A stretch of 64,000 nt of DNA. It comes from Paramyrothecium sp. XJ0827 (lineage: Eukaryota > Ascomycota > Sordariomycetes > Hypocreales > Stachybotryaceae). The notes under the pieces were generated by a model that saw only the letters and a list, made by a program, of their open reading frames with translations, was not told where the DNA came from and ran no database searches. Position numbers and translations under genes: made by a program. This document shows positions 1 to 11,594 of this stretch, in pieces (position 1 is the first letter of the stretch; every line of letters begins with the position of its first letter). The stretch is from NCBI GenBank assembly GCA_020881915.1, contig JAJFPB010000003.1:1550001-1614000 (forward strand), given 5' to 3'.

Positions 1-697
1 TCCTCAGCGACTGAGGCAACAATAACTGGGACGCCAAGCTGGTCGTGGGCAAGTGGATCACAAGGCCGAATCCTACAAATCAATCTTACCGCTCTAGAGG
101 CTCTGGTCCAGGTGCGAGAAGCAAGTTGTAAATATTCAGGTGATAGTCCTTACGGGGTACTGACGAGCAGTCACTTAGTGCTCCAGGGACGTTTATGGAC
201 CGTCTTTTCTGCACTGTGGCGGCGGAAGGGTTCAACGTGGCTCCTCGGTTCACATTCACTAATTAGATTAAGTAAATTCAGCCATGCCCCCTCCAGGTTA
301 CGGCTGGATGATAAAGAGCTGAAGGCTAGATGGGGCTTAGTTTCACACTTTTACCTTCTCGAAATGGCAAAGGAGATAGCAAGAGAGGACATGAGACTCT
401 ATTTGATTCTCAGGTCTGTATCCAATGTCTCGAACACGTTTATTCGGGTGGGTGTCTTGGAATTTGGGAAACCCATACAAGTAGTAGAGATTATAGGAAA
501 TGGGAGAAGCTGGGAAGAACTACCGTTTGTAGTATTATATAAGAATATACCACAAAGTGAGGAGCCACATGCGTAGTCCCTCGAAGAAACCTCTTCTTAG
601 CATGCGAACTAGTTGTGAAGACAGATAAAACACCTTGATAGGACTTGATATATAGTCTCTGTGTAGAAACTAGGAAGGCAGCATGCTTGAGGCAGGC
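1..697. other. Left-edge stretch with no supported gene
   Basis: I see no recognisable protein domain, RNA gene or repeat here. The open frames present start from non-ATG codons or lack any family resemblance, and none can be joined by convincing splice sites. It may be flanking DNA of a gene outside the window. Confidence 0.5.
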
Positions 698-838
698 TCA
701 GGCACGGTTTTGGGCAGTCTCGAGGGCCTCGAGCTCGACCTTTTCATGCTCGTCAACAGACAGCTTCTCTCTGGGAGTGTTTGCAGGGGGCATGTCCGCC
801 GTCTCATTGTGGACGGGACGAGCGTCCCCTTTAGCCAT
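698..838 (-). CDS. Possible 46-aa hydrophilic small protein
   Basis: This is a short ATG-to-TGA frame of 46 codons. The start sits in a good fungal context (CCATCATGGCT). The product is very polar, with a Pro/Thr stretch (MPPANTPREK) followed by an acidic run rich in Glu, Leu and Lys that could form one helix (residues about 28-43), ending in QNRA. There are no cysteines, no signal peptide and no membrane segment. I do not recognise the family. It could be a free small protein, the last exon of a gene whose upstream exons I cannot find, or a chance frame. Codon use looks gene-like, which is the main reason for listing it. Confidence 0.3.
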   Translation of the reverse strand: MAKGDARPVHNETADMPPANTPREKLSVDEHEKVELEALETAQNRA

Positions 839-3088
839 GATGGAAAAGCCGGAAGGAAAAGTTCACAGCAGAGCTGCGAGGGCAAATCAAGGGGACAAGG
901 TATTCGGAATTTCACGCGACTGCTCAAACAAAAATCTGGGAGGTCGTGCTGCTTATAGGCACGACCCATTTTTCCCCTACAACCCCAGATGGAGCAGAGG
1001 CCCGCCTCCAGTCGTGTCTCCTCACTCCCCATACAATAACATCAAACAGCCTTGACTTGCCTGCATCCATGATGGAGTCGCAAGCTGGGGGCCCGAATGG
1101 GGCATTATCTGGCAACAAGTCCCCATCCGGGGCGGTTAAGCCGAGAGAATGGCCGATACTTTGCATCATAGAGTGCCGTACCGAACGGAGGTGCTCCATA
1201 TCGGTGCTGGGTCTCCATGGTCCCAAATCCTCACTCCGGGTGCTACACAACATTAAGAGGGATTTTTATCGATCATCTACTGTAACACGCATGTCGCTGT
1301 GACACAGGTGAAGGACCAGCAATTCCGATCTCTACATCCATGCCCTACTTGCATCGCAGATGAAGGTCATTGTCGGCCCGGCGCCAGGGGATATTTATCT
1401 ATCGTACCAGTTTATGTCGTCCTTCACATCGGCACTTGAGGCTGCTTACGAGGAGCTGTAATGCAGTGGACACCGGACGTGCCGTGTTTCCCGAAAGCTC
1501 CGCCGGATGGTGGCCGAACAGTGCAGAGCACGACCCACTCCATGGTCCGGTGCGATTTTTTGCTGAGTGCCTAGTGTTAGATCGTGCCGGCCGATGAAGC
1601 GAAAAGTCTTGTTTCGGCATCGGCGCAGATCATTGTTGCCAAAGCTCACGCCAAGGCGGATCCCGCAGAGAGTCTGTCGTGTCATGTGCCTGGCACGATC
1701 TTCTAGAAGATTTGCCCTACATGGCTACTTTGGGGAGCTCCAGTTCGTCCGGGCTGTCGTCTACGTGGGTACTGACTGCAAAAAAAGGTTGGACACAATT
1801 AAATAATGGGCTTTCGCACGAACTGAGGCTACGGGTAGAACCGGGACGAGCATTCGGCCAGAGGAGCTATACCGCAAACTACACGACTGTGTACTAATGA
1901 TCAATCCAACGTATCATTATCCTTGAAACAAGAACGATAAATGACTTGTTTCTGTTGATGCATTGATCCAATCATATACGTTTTCCACGAGTATCTTGTG
2001 TGGCTTTTTCTCTGGATCTTTTTGTTAGGGGTTAGGCATTAGGGTCTGTTTACTAGTGTCGAGCATTCTCAGCACCATTCAGCACTTAACTCCCTCGATC
2101 CCTCACTTGAAGCACGTTGATAGAGGCTGGTGCGAATCCGAGGATAGAACAGCTCTACCATGTTTCCGTTGGCATGTAAGGTTTGCGGCTGGATAGGTGC
2201 TCGCTTGTTCTGCTCGGTCTGGCGATAGGATGCTTTGAACATCTACCGCTCGTCTCTATTGGATCCAATGGTGAGTAGGCTCACTACGGCAGGAAAGAGA
2301 GAGAATATGGTTCAGGTTGATTAAAACTAAATCATAAGCATAGGACTCATGAATGAGGGGTGCAATGAGACCTTCATCCCCAAGCAGATCTGGCTAGATA
2401 TTTGCACCGATCATGAAAACTTTTCCTTTTTGCTAGGCTTCGTTTATAGCCTAACAACTAACCAATTGTGGGAGCCGAAGATTGATCTATCTTTTTCGGC
2501 AACTATGCAGCCGCTGAGTTTCGAGGACTATATGGCAGACCAATGCTCGGCGTATCTCTCTTTGTGCCTATCTCACCTAGGAGCAACTATCAAAGCTATG
2601 GTCTAGCTATATTATGCTTTCCACACAATGTAGAGTAGCAAGCATCCGAGTCGCCATCCTGCATATTGTTGCCAGCTCGAGAAACACTACTTGGACTGAG
2701 AACGACCTGCGAATTACGTTCGTCGTCTTTATTCTGCTTCTAAGCTGGAGTCTCAGTTTAAATTTGCATTTTTTCTATCAGATTTGCTTCATTACTTCAA
2801 TATTAGTGTGAGACTCCGTAAACATCGATCTAGTCAAGCTTTTTCATCGCCTTATGGGGTTCGTGGTAAGCGAGTAAGGGTGATTTGCTAGTATTAGTTG
2901 GTATAAATGATAACTAATTTGCATAATCATGCCGATGCCGGTTCAGGACGCTCTAGAACAAGTCACAAGCCCACATATATGCCCCTGAAGCTGTGCCTGT
3001 CCTTGTGGGCAGAACCTCAATGCAACATTAACACATCAAAGCCTGCTGTAGGCAGGAATCTAAATACAACATTCCTATCTTTTCCTTA
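839..3088. other. Long non-coding stretch
   Basis: About 2.2 kb without a supportable gene. From about 1.9 kb onward the sequence becomes AT-richer, with many in-frame stops on both strands. The frames at 946-1302 and 2349-2606 resemble no known family and lack splice partners. No intact transposon ends or coding remnants were recognised. Confidence 0.5.
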
Positions 3089-5504
3089 TCACTCTGGCCT
3101 AAGCAATAACTCTTGGTTCAGTAAATTCCACACGCTGTAATCACCAAAATCGCCACTGAAATGAGGTAACTCAGGCTCTGATGAGGCACAAAAAGGATAT
3201 TGCGGGACATTTGATATAGCACTGTCGAGGCTGCCGGTCAAGTCATTGTATGCTATGTCGCCCATGGCATATATGGGTTCGATCAGTGACCAGTCAGGCT
3301 GCGTTACTGGTGGTGTCCAATTCTGGAATTGAGGCGGCGTCACTAGCGCTGGCAGCGATAACTCCGTGCTGGGTGAGCATGATATGGTGTCCTGATGAGG
3401 CAGGGAGCTATCAGATTCGGTGGCCAGGGCTCGAATCTGCGCGAATGGGCCCGGTTTGTCTGCCGAAGTAGTGACTGGAGGCTGACGCGCCACCTCACCC
3501 AGAGTTCGCTTGAGGCGCGCGGAGAACGTGCGTAACGTGACGACTGCTGCCTTGGCCAAAGCATTGCGGTCAGACATTGTCTCGAACCGCTCGGTGGACC
3601 ACTCCAAGTGCTGCATCGCCTCTGTGACCTTGTCCGGGTGTTCCTCTGGAAAGAATGTGTATATCGAAGCTATGAGCACGACGGCATCAAAGGTGCCAAA
3701 GAATAAGAAGAAGCTGCAGGCCTGGGTCAGTTGGCGCAGCTCCAATGTTTTGAGGTATACTCACGTCTTGTACTGGTTTTCGCCGATTGATTCAAAATGT
3801 GCCCTTTGTGCTTGCAGCATGTCGAGGCAAGCCTCCAGAGTCCGAGACCGGCTTTCAGCGCGCGTGAATATGTATGGACGATGCAAGGCCATTAAGTTAA
3901 AGGATAAGAGTTGGGGCAAGGTCGCCCTTGCACCAGGTATCCAGTAACATCCAGCAACTGGGTCAAACCTCTTGTCTGGGTTGCAGCGACGAAAATAAGG
4001 GGGGATACGTTCGTCAAGCTCTCGCATGTCTTGATCGAGGCGGTCAACCGTTGAAAAGCTTTTGGGATAGGACCCCTCCTTCTCCAAATCCTGAACTTTG
4101 CGAAGATTCCTTATAATCCGGAATGCCCAGAGGGCTCGCGTGAGAGGTGTTGGGGCAACGTCCTCGCCTCTGGGAAGGACGGGAGTCGCGGACCGATTGT
4201 CGGTGATGATGGCGTCAACTGGCAGCGTCGGCTCCTGAATATCGCCAACAGCAGCAGGACGGCCAAGCACCACGGCAGTATGGAAGACCCAGCCGTATAA
4301 GATCATCCAAATTCGTCGCCGATCCTGAATGACCCACTGATTCTCCAGGATTGCCGCAATGTCGTTGGACCGAGGCTTTGGATCCCATTTGGTTCCGTGC
4401 AGCCCAATCTCCTGTGAATCTTTGACGGCTTCGCCGAGTGCGTGCCACTACAGATGTGTAAGCTACACCAATGGAACTCATGGCGGGTGAAGACTTACTG
4501 CTTCCGTCACTTGCCCGTAGTATTTGAGAAAAGCAACCCGCAGGAAGTCCGCAAATACGGTGGTCAGAGAGACCTGTCGCTTGCCAAGAAGACGTAGGAT
4601 TTCCATGCCAGACTCGCTGTATTCCACGGCCATAGTCTCGGATGACATATTATCGATGTGCTTAAACTCGCTAAACTCCAGCGCCGCCTCCGGCCTCATT
4701 AAGAGCAAGGCCGTACCGGCCAGTTCAAATAGCAGAGCCGGAAAGGCTCTCAGGTCGGCGGACAGCGCTCCAAAGATGTTTCCGCTGGATGCCCGCAAGT
4801 CGAGTCGGCACCAAACCTGGAGCTGCTGCCGGAAAGCGCTTTCATCCAGGGCGTAGTACTGCCAATTGATCTCGTGGAAGTAGAAGACGGCCAGTTTTTC
4901 CATACATGCACGCGTTGGCAGCTGTTTGACCAAGTGCCAGTAACGCTCCCAAAGATGGCCATGGTCGTCTACCATGTGAGGTGCCTCCAATGTGCCCAGC
5001 GCCTCATCATCGTCAACATCAATTCTACGGAGGAGGTCTGCCGTTGAGGTGCCAGTTCGGAGATAACCAAGCTCGCTACTTGAAAGCGTTTTGACGCTTC
5101 CCAAGTCTGCAACAAGAGTGCCCGTGGTCGACGTTGGGCTGCAGACAGAGACGGTAGTGTCACGAGAAGGAGTAGGTGTCCCTAGGATATGTTGCGCCGC
5201 GCCATCGGCATACTGACAGCCGTTGGGCTTGTCGCGTAGCCTGCAATCGCAGCATGGGAGCTTGCCATCGCACTGGAAGACGCATCTCATCGACATGTAA
5301 GCCAATCCGAGTCTGATGGTATGGAGACCTGGCGGATTTGTGCCTTGACTTGCTCACTTTTCTCTTTCTTCTGCGACATTCGGTGCACGACACCGTAGAA
5401 CGCTTCCGTTGTTTGGTTACTTTTGAGGGGTGCTGCCTCACAGCATTGGTCTTGGTGACATCCACGTCCAACTCCATTTCGAGAGCGGCGCTGACTTTAT
5501 CCAT
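3089..5504 (-). CDS. Zn2Cys6 fungal transcription factor
   Basis: Four-exon gene encoding about 742 aa: exons 5504-5358, 5272-4499, 4447-3765 and 3713-3089. The three introns (85, 51 and 51 nt) are GT-AG and each restores the frame. The N-terminus holds a binuclear zinc cluster spread over the first splice site: Cys40-x2-Cys43-x6-Cys50-x5-Cys56-x2-Cys59-x8-Cys68, preceded by a basic stretch (KVTKQRKR) typical of nuclear DNA-binding regulators. The middle and C-terminal part (from about residue 110) is the helical region of the fungal-specific transcription factor family, with blocks such as ERYWHLVKQLP, RRRIWMILYGWV and LHRPYIF. It probably acts in the nucleus on its own pathway genes. Its neighbours are a secreted hydrolase and an MFS transporter, possible targets, but nothing in the sequence proves this. 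The target and inducer are unknown. Confidence 0.9.
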
Positions 5505-6115
5505 TGCTTTTTAATTGAAGCAATTGCGACCCATGAGTAGAAATTCAGGCCGCCGCCTTGTGATGACCACTAAGGGGGGTTAAAAGTCGACCGCTCCAAC
5601 CTAACAACCCCCCTAGTTCTCGATATCGGAGCTGCAGATAACGAGGCAATTCCGAGCCGTCCGGACGGATGCCGCCGCACCGGAGTCTTAGAGCACTGGT
5701 ATTACGGCAAGAGATTCGCTGGAAGGGCGACGCCTACGCCATTTTAGCCTCGCTGTTTTCGCCGATTAGTTGCGGCTTGCCCAGAAGGAGATGACTAGCG
5801 CTGTTTATGGGGCGGAATGTCTATTCTTGGTTGGGGTTTTCGCTCAATTAACCTGCTTTTCTCGGGCTGTGTTGTATGGCCTGTAAGTCAGGGTAAACGA
5901 GCACTACCAGGATTGTGATCAAATAGTGGGACGACATTATCGTTCTCGCGTATGTACAGCTCTCCTTGGCCTGAGCGCATGAAATTCAAACAATTATGTT
6001 GTATTACTATTAGTTGCGCTGCGTACAGACATGAGAATTAGACATTCAACTCAAATAGTGCCGGTAGCCCCGCCATGGCAACAAAACATCCAACCTACAT
6101 GCACGTTGGCCCTCG
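5505..6115. other. Intergenic region upstream of the regulator gene
   Basis: About 610 bp holding the promoter and 5' leader of the Zn2Cys6 gene (leftward) and the 3' end of the hydrolase gene. I see no additional gene and no clear TATA box close to position 5504. Confidence 0.5.
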
Positions 6116-7009
6116 TTAGAGCATTGTGCTTTGCATCTTGAGCCACGGCAGAACAACGTCGGCAACACCGGCAAGATTCTCAGGGAACAGCGCGTGGGAG
6201 GCGTTTGGTACGACCGCGATGGTAGCACGGTTGGAGAACCTGTTTGCCGTGTAGTTCCACTGAGCTTTCGGCTGGAACGGATCTTCAGCCGGAATGATTT
6301 CCAAGACCTGCGTCGTGTTGGCGCCAGCCCAGAATGCAGTCAAGTCTCCAGCGGATACGATCGCCGCATGCTCGAAGGCTAGCGTCTTTGGGTACCACCC
6401 ATCAAGCCAGATGCGGGCATTGTCTCCAGGCGTGAAGAAGGCCTTCTCCAGCCCCGCGAGACGCACACTCAGGGGCAGTGTTAGGTTTCCGCACACGAGT
6501 GGTAGCGGAGCGATGTCGGCAGGGATGTCCGGTGCACCGGGTGCGGCGGTGATGATGGCGGGGATCTTGTCGGGGTAGTTGAGTGCCGAACGCTTTGTAA
6601 CGAATGTGCCAAATGCATGGCCGAAGACGATGGCACGGCCGCCAGCGAGGGTGTCGATAATCTGGGCAACATCTGAAGCCAGGTCGTCGAGTGTCACATC
6701 CGACATTGGGCCAACAGAGCCCATAATGCCTCGAGGCTGGGGCCGGAGTACCTTGTAGCCGGCGTCGACAAGGATAGAGGTTATCCCGTTGTAGTCTTCG
6801 CCGCCGTCACGGCCGTAGGAAGGATAGATGAGTACAGCCGGGCCACTGCCCTGGACGAGGACTCGCAGTGTTGACTTGTCGGTTTGCACCCACTGGCTGG
6901 GCCATTCAAGATCATTGCTCGTCACAACCGTGCTTGCAGAATCGATAGGAGCACCATGAGCCAGCTGTGTGGCTGCGAGCCAAGCCATCAAACTGGTGAA
7001 AGCGATCAT
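6116..7009 (-). CDS. Secreted alpha/beta-hydrolase-fold protein lacking the nucleophile Ser
   Basis: Single exon, 297 aa. The ATG at 7009 is the first methionine of the frame and gives a clean signal peptide (MIAFTSLMAWLAATQLAHGA, cut near residue 20), so the product is likely secreted or vacuolar. The fold is recognisable: a strand-loop at VLIYPSYGRDGG, the conserved LRPQPRG segment, the nucleophile elbow at residues 130-134 and the C-terminal His272 in PNASHALFPE. The elbow reads GHAFG rather than GHSxG, so the expected serine is Ala132. Similar GHAFG elbows occur in some members of the superfamily, so the protein may be non-hydrolytic, use another residue, or bind a ligand. Putative acid residues lie in PAEDPFQ. 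The substrate is unknown. The nearest genes are a Zn2Cys6 regulator downstream and an MFS transporter gene, which is divergent from this one. Confidence 0.85.
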   Translation of the reverse strand: MIAFTSLMAWLAATQLAHGAPIDSASTVVTSNDLEWPSQWVQTDKSTLRVLVQGSGPAVLIYPSYGRDGGEDYNGITSILVDAGYKVLRPQPRGIMGSVGPMSDVTLDDLASDVAQIIDTLAGGRAIVFGHAFGTFVTKRSALNYPDKIPAIITAAPGAPDIPADIAPLPLVCGNLTLPLSVRLAGLEKAFFTPGDNARIWLDGWYPKTLAFEHAAIVSAGDLTAFWAGANTTQVLEIIPAEDPFQPKAQWNYTANRFSNRATIAVVPNASHALFPENLAGVADVVLPWLKMQSTML

Positions 7010-7631
7010 GATGAATTTGGTAGTAAGGTGCAACAAGAGCCAGAGATGTTTTTGTAGATGTTGTAAGAACGGTGCGTCAGTAAGCTGGTGTAGCAACTCG
7101 TCTGTACTGTTAAGATGTGTTTGTTAATGCAGCCCAGTAGAGTAAGAATTCCATGGTGGCACGATGCCTATCTGTATACTTCATCTAGCATCCAAATCGC
7201 ACTCTCATCCAGGGACGTCATCTCTCCTACTCGGGAGCGACCTCGCCGAAAAAGAACCCGCGGAGCTTTAGGTGCATCATGCATCATCGTGAATCCCGAA
7301 AGTCGTCCGCCTGCTCGGAGAGCCTGGTGTTGCTTCCAGGGTCCGGAAATAAAGGGAAATAACTACAAGTTGGAAGTCGCAAGAGCCGCGCCCAGGCTGT
7401 TCGGCAAGATCACATCCGCGGGAATGTGCTTGTGGATCAGTGGCTCGAATGGCGCGTGTCGGAGTTAATCGATCACGTGATCGGAACGGGACTCAAAATC
7501 GACCCCTGTCCTCTATTCGCGCCGACGGAAGCCATCGTAGTGCTGACTTCGGTCGTATTAGAGCCAAGGCCTACAGACACAATGACATAACTTCTGGCGC
7601 CATTATTTAAACAGAATAAACAATCGTGAAG
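7010..7631. other. Divergent promoter region
   Basis: About 620 bp between the start of the leftward hydrolase and the rightward MFS transporter. It should hold the promoters of both. A frame at 7115-7468 has no recognisable similarity and is not called. Confidence 0.5.
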
Positions 7632-7639
7632 TATATATA
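7632..7639 (+). promoter_or_regulatory. TATA box of the MFS transporter gene
   Basis: TATATATA lies 89 bp upstream of the ATG at 7728. It is followed by a CA- and CT-rich leader of the kind seen in fungal 5' UTRs. This placement supports translation from 7728 rather than from the in-frame ATG at 8026. Confidence 0.6.
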
Positions 7640-7727
7640 GTAGAGTGCCCGCTAGATAATCAATGTATCAACAATCACCATCACCTACAATCATTTCTCA
7701 GTCTCTCTACATTACTTCGAAGAAGCC

Positions 7728-9510
7728 ATGGATGCCCCCATTGACTTCGATGCTGCGTTATCCGGAAGATCGAGTGACAGCGCCACACTCGAAGACGGAA
7801 TGAGTTTATCACATAAACCCTCGTCTGAAAGCGAAAACCTGTAGGATGTTGTCGACGGCCATCGCCCATGTTTGTCTGAGATCAAATCCCACGCTTCAAG
7901 AGCAAGATGCCAAAGTAGACTTCGACAAGTGCCAAGCAGGGCAATGACTGTTGCTCCCGCACTTTCACGAAGAAACCATCGTATCGCGCATTCGATCGTG
8001 TCGGGTTCCGGAATTTTCTCATCCCATGGCCAGCAAACCCACAGCGGAGAACTGCCTTGTTGATTTTGACGGGGCCGAAGATCCATATCGACCACTGAAC
8101 TGGCCTACGCACAAAAAGGTCCTCACTACACTTCTTTACGGCTTGGTCACTATGTCAGCAACATGGGCTTCCTCCTCGTACTCAGCCGGTACGGAACAGA
8201 TCGCCAAGGAATTCCACGTATCTACACAAGTAGCCACTTTGGGCACAACACTATATCTCTTTGGCTTCGGACTCGGGCCTCTACTCTGGGCTCCGTTGAG
8301 CGAGGTGTACGGTCGAAGGGCCCCGGTGCTTACGCCCATGTTCATTGCCATCTGCTTCAGCTTTGCTACAGCCACAGCAAAGGATCTGCAAACGATCATG
8401 CTGACTCGGTTTTGGGGGGCCTTTTTTGCTTCAGCGCCAATGACAAATACTGGAGGCGTCCTCGGCGACTTGTACTCTCCAGCTTGGAGAGGTGTTGCCC
8501 TAGCAGGGTTCTCAATGGCTATTGTTTGCGGTCCTGCTCTTGGTGAGAATTTCTCCTGTACCGTACCGTTTTAGTGCAGGCTGCTAACTATCATAGGTCC
8601 GGTCATCTCCACAGTCATTGCACAGCAGCCTTCTCTAGGCTGGCGATGGACCGAGTATCTTACAGGGATCATCCAAGCTGTGATTCTGTTCATCGCTGCT
8701 TTATTCATTGATGAGAGTTACCCGCCCCTACTTCTTATCTACAAAGCTCGGCAGTTGCGTCACGACACCGGGAATTGGGCACTTCATACGCAATTTGAGG
8801 AGTGGGATATTACTTTCGATCAACTAGCCCGAAAGTTTCTTATTCGGCCAATCCAGCTTCTTTGCACGCCAATCTGCTTTCTCGTTACGTTATATGCTAG
8901 CTTCTGCTATGGCATTCTATACATGCAACTAGGCGCAATACCCTTCATCTTCCAACAAGTACGAGGATGGGATCCAATTACAGCTGCTTTACCCTTCTTA
9001 TGCATAATAATAGGGGCAGCTTTTGGTTGTGGTATTAATATCTACAACCAATTCCTTTATAACAAAGCCTATTATGCAGCAGGAAACAAGGCTGTTCCAG
9101 AGATGCGTTTACCGCCTATGATGCTAGGTTCTTTCTTGTTCTGCGGAAGTCAGTTCCTCATAGGCTGGACAGCCGAACCGCGTATTACTTGGGTTGCTCC
9201 ATGCATCGGGTTGGTTATGCTAGGGATGGGCTTCTTCACCATTTTCCAAGCAGCTCTCAACTACCTGGTCGATACATTTCACACCTACGCGGCTTCAGCC
9301 ATCGGGGCCAATACGTTCCTCCGATCATGTTTTGCTGGGGCATTGCCCCTCGTTGTTGGGCCCTTGTATCACAATCTAGGCGTTGGTCCCGGATCAAGTA
9401 TTACAGGAGGATTTGCTACGGTCTTAATCCCTGTTCCCTTTGCCTTTTACTTGTACGGAAAACGATTAAGAGCTGCTTCTAAGTGGTCTAATGGGTCTGT
9501 GAATATTTAG
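7728..9510 (+). CDS. MFS transporter, DHA1 drug/polyamine type
   Basis: Three-exon model: 7728-7840, 8034-8542 and 8597-9510, giving 511 aa. The second intron (54 nt, GTGAGA...ATAG, branch GCTAAC) is certain. The first (193 nt, GTAGGA...CCAG) is inferred because it joins a short Ser-rich leader to the core in frame and places the start behind a TATA box and a CA-rich leader. The alternative is a start at ATG 8026 (476 aa). The conserved core begins at DFDGAEDPYRPLNWPT. The loop-2 signature PLSEVYGRRAP, a second-helix block FGLGPLLWAP and about 12 hydrophobic segments follow. This family exports drugs, toxins or polyamines by proton antiport across the plasma membrane. The substrate is not predictable. 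The divergent hydrolase and nearby regulator could be functionally linked. Confidence 0.88.
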
Positions 9511-11594
9511 TCTTATTGCTAGAATTAGATCTGCATCACATTTGCAAATTCCAAGTCTCATACCAGATGCTGCTGCTACACCTATGCAGGTTGTACATTT
9601 GCAGGCTGATTAGAAGTGAGCTTTTTTTCTTAATAAAAAAATTAAAAGTGTTTAGTGGTCTGCAATTCAAATGCAATTTCGGTAGTGTATAGAAACTGAT
9701 TGTGGCATGCTCAAAGTGGCTGCCGTCGACGCTTGGAGGGAGCAGTGATAAGGCTGGCCATTTCGTGACGAAACAAATGGCACTGTTGGTGGGAATATTC
9801 AACAGCGAAGGGCGGGGAGGATATACAGTCCAGCTCAAACTTCTCGTGCTTCTGGCCTTTGACGCAGTCAAGTCATGCTTTAGTTTGAACCCCTCAATAA
9901 TATCGAAGTTTCTGATTAGGGCGGCCGCTGCAAAGCGAAAGGAGAAGATTGTAGTGGTGCACATAACTAAACGCTGCATTATTGCAATGGCCCAGTGCTC
10001 AGACACGGAGACCCGGCAGTTTGGTTATTATCTATGCTTGACTGCGGAGTGACTCCGTCCAGTACGAGGGATCAGCTGCTTCGGTTAATTATGAAGCGAT
10101 AATGCAGGGCCCAAGCCAAGCAATCAGCGATAGGTTGATCAGATGCAGAACTTGACAGGACCTTTTACATGCTGCACTCCAAATGAATAATGGATCACGA
10201 CGTAACGAGCCAATCAATAATTTAAGTCATCCTAGCGTATTTCACGAGTCTCATGCTAGTTCCGCATGATAGCGCGGATGTGGTAAAGGATGGAAATAAG
10301 TTGAATAAGGGAACACATGCCAAACGCCCAATCCACACATGTGCTGGCGGTTAAGCGCTGTGTCTCCGACCATTCTCCCGAGTCCCTGTCTGTGTCTGCC
10401 GTCATTAAGGACAGGATCGCGTTGGTCATCGTCTCGGTGATCGTCATCGTGGCAGGATCGGTATCTTGTTCGCGCGATGCTCGTCGTTGTTCTGGCAAAC
10501 GGTGGTAATCGTTGCTGCTTTTGATGTCGAAGGGGTGTTGCTTGGCGAATGGAGAGATGTTGCTATTCAACGTGAGAATGGAGATGGCCAAACGTTCTTA
10601 TTACAGGTACCTACCTTGAATGCTTGATACCGACAAAACCTGACCGAGGAAACGTGCCTAGGCAATGGTCTTCCCGTGCATTGTAAAGGAGATGTTCACC
10701 AAGATGGATTTTCGTGGCTTTGCGTGCCTTCCTTGCCTATGCTGTTCTCGTGACCGAAATGACAAATAGGGTTCCGATGCACTTGGAATCCAGTGCCGAT
10801 TCTCCAGCTGTCTTGGAAGTACAGCTGTTCGCTTGGGTCACTACAGCACCGTGGTGCGTACTGCAAATTCTGCTCGCTTCTGCAAGATCAAACCTTGAAA
10901 AGTCCGTGCCTGGGAACGTGGATGAGTTATATATCAGTATATGTGACTATGGCAAAACGGTGGCAAATCTCACAAATCATCGTGGATCATCAAAATACGT
11001 GTATACAAGATTGATTTTCGAGCCTCGTATCATACGTGGTTGCCTCTACAAAAAGGTGGTTGTCATTGTCATCAAACCGGAGTATAGAATAGGATAATCG
11101 AAAGAAATGGTGTATGCCATTATTCTGTCAATGGTCGAACATCGTACGTTCGTACGAATCACGACCCTGGAACCGGTCACACGGCAGAGCACCGTCTCCA
11201 ATCAGGCCCACTCACAAATTGAACCCATCATCAGGGGCCGTCTGCTTGGGCTTCGGCTGTAGAGGTGGTAGATGTTCCTACATGGATTCAAGAAAACAAT
11301 CCCACGATGCTCCACCATCGGCACAGGAAATCAAAAATTGCCTCCGTCACGATCTCTCTAGAAAGGATCCTCAGTAAGGTAGGTAAGCAAGCTGCAACTT
11401 CCGGAAAGTATCTTTGTTTCCTTGGCCCACCGCCTGCTGAACTTGTCGACTATGCCTCCGTGGCTCCTCCGTACAAACCTTGTCTGATCTTGTCCACGGC
11501 TTCTCTTTCCTCCTGCGGTTTTTTTTTCTGATTCCACAATCCCTCGGCGACGATCTACAGATTCTGTCCCGTTGATTGTGCCAGTCTATTAAAC
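9511..11594. other. Long gap without a supported gene
   Basis: About 2.1 kb. A leftward frame (10591-10256) ends with a GC-at-third-position stretch (MTITETMTNAILSLMT...), but it has no partner exons or recognisable domain. Frames at 9536-10006 and 10714-11097 look random. No transposon signature was seen. Confidence 0.45.

Noticed and set aside
2120..2150. tRNA B-box-like GGTGCGAATCC
   Set aside because: No A-box or cloverleaf could be built around it. No convincing tRNA was found anywhere in the window.
10256..10591. Leftward 111-aa frame with a gene-like middle
   Set aside because: No partner exons and no family resemblance. The protein-like stretch is short.
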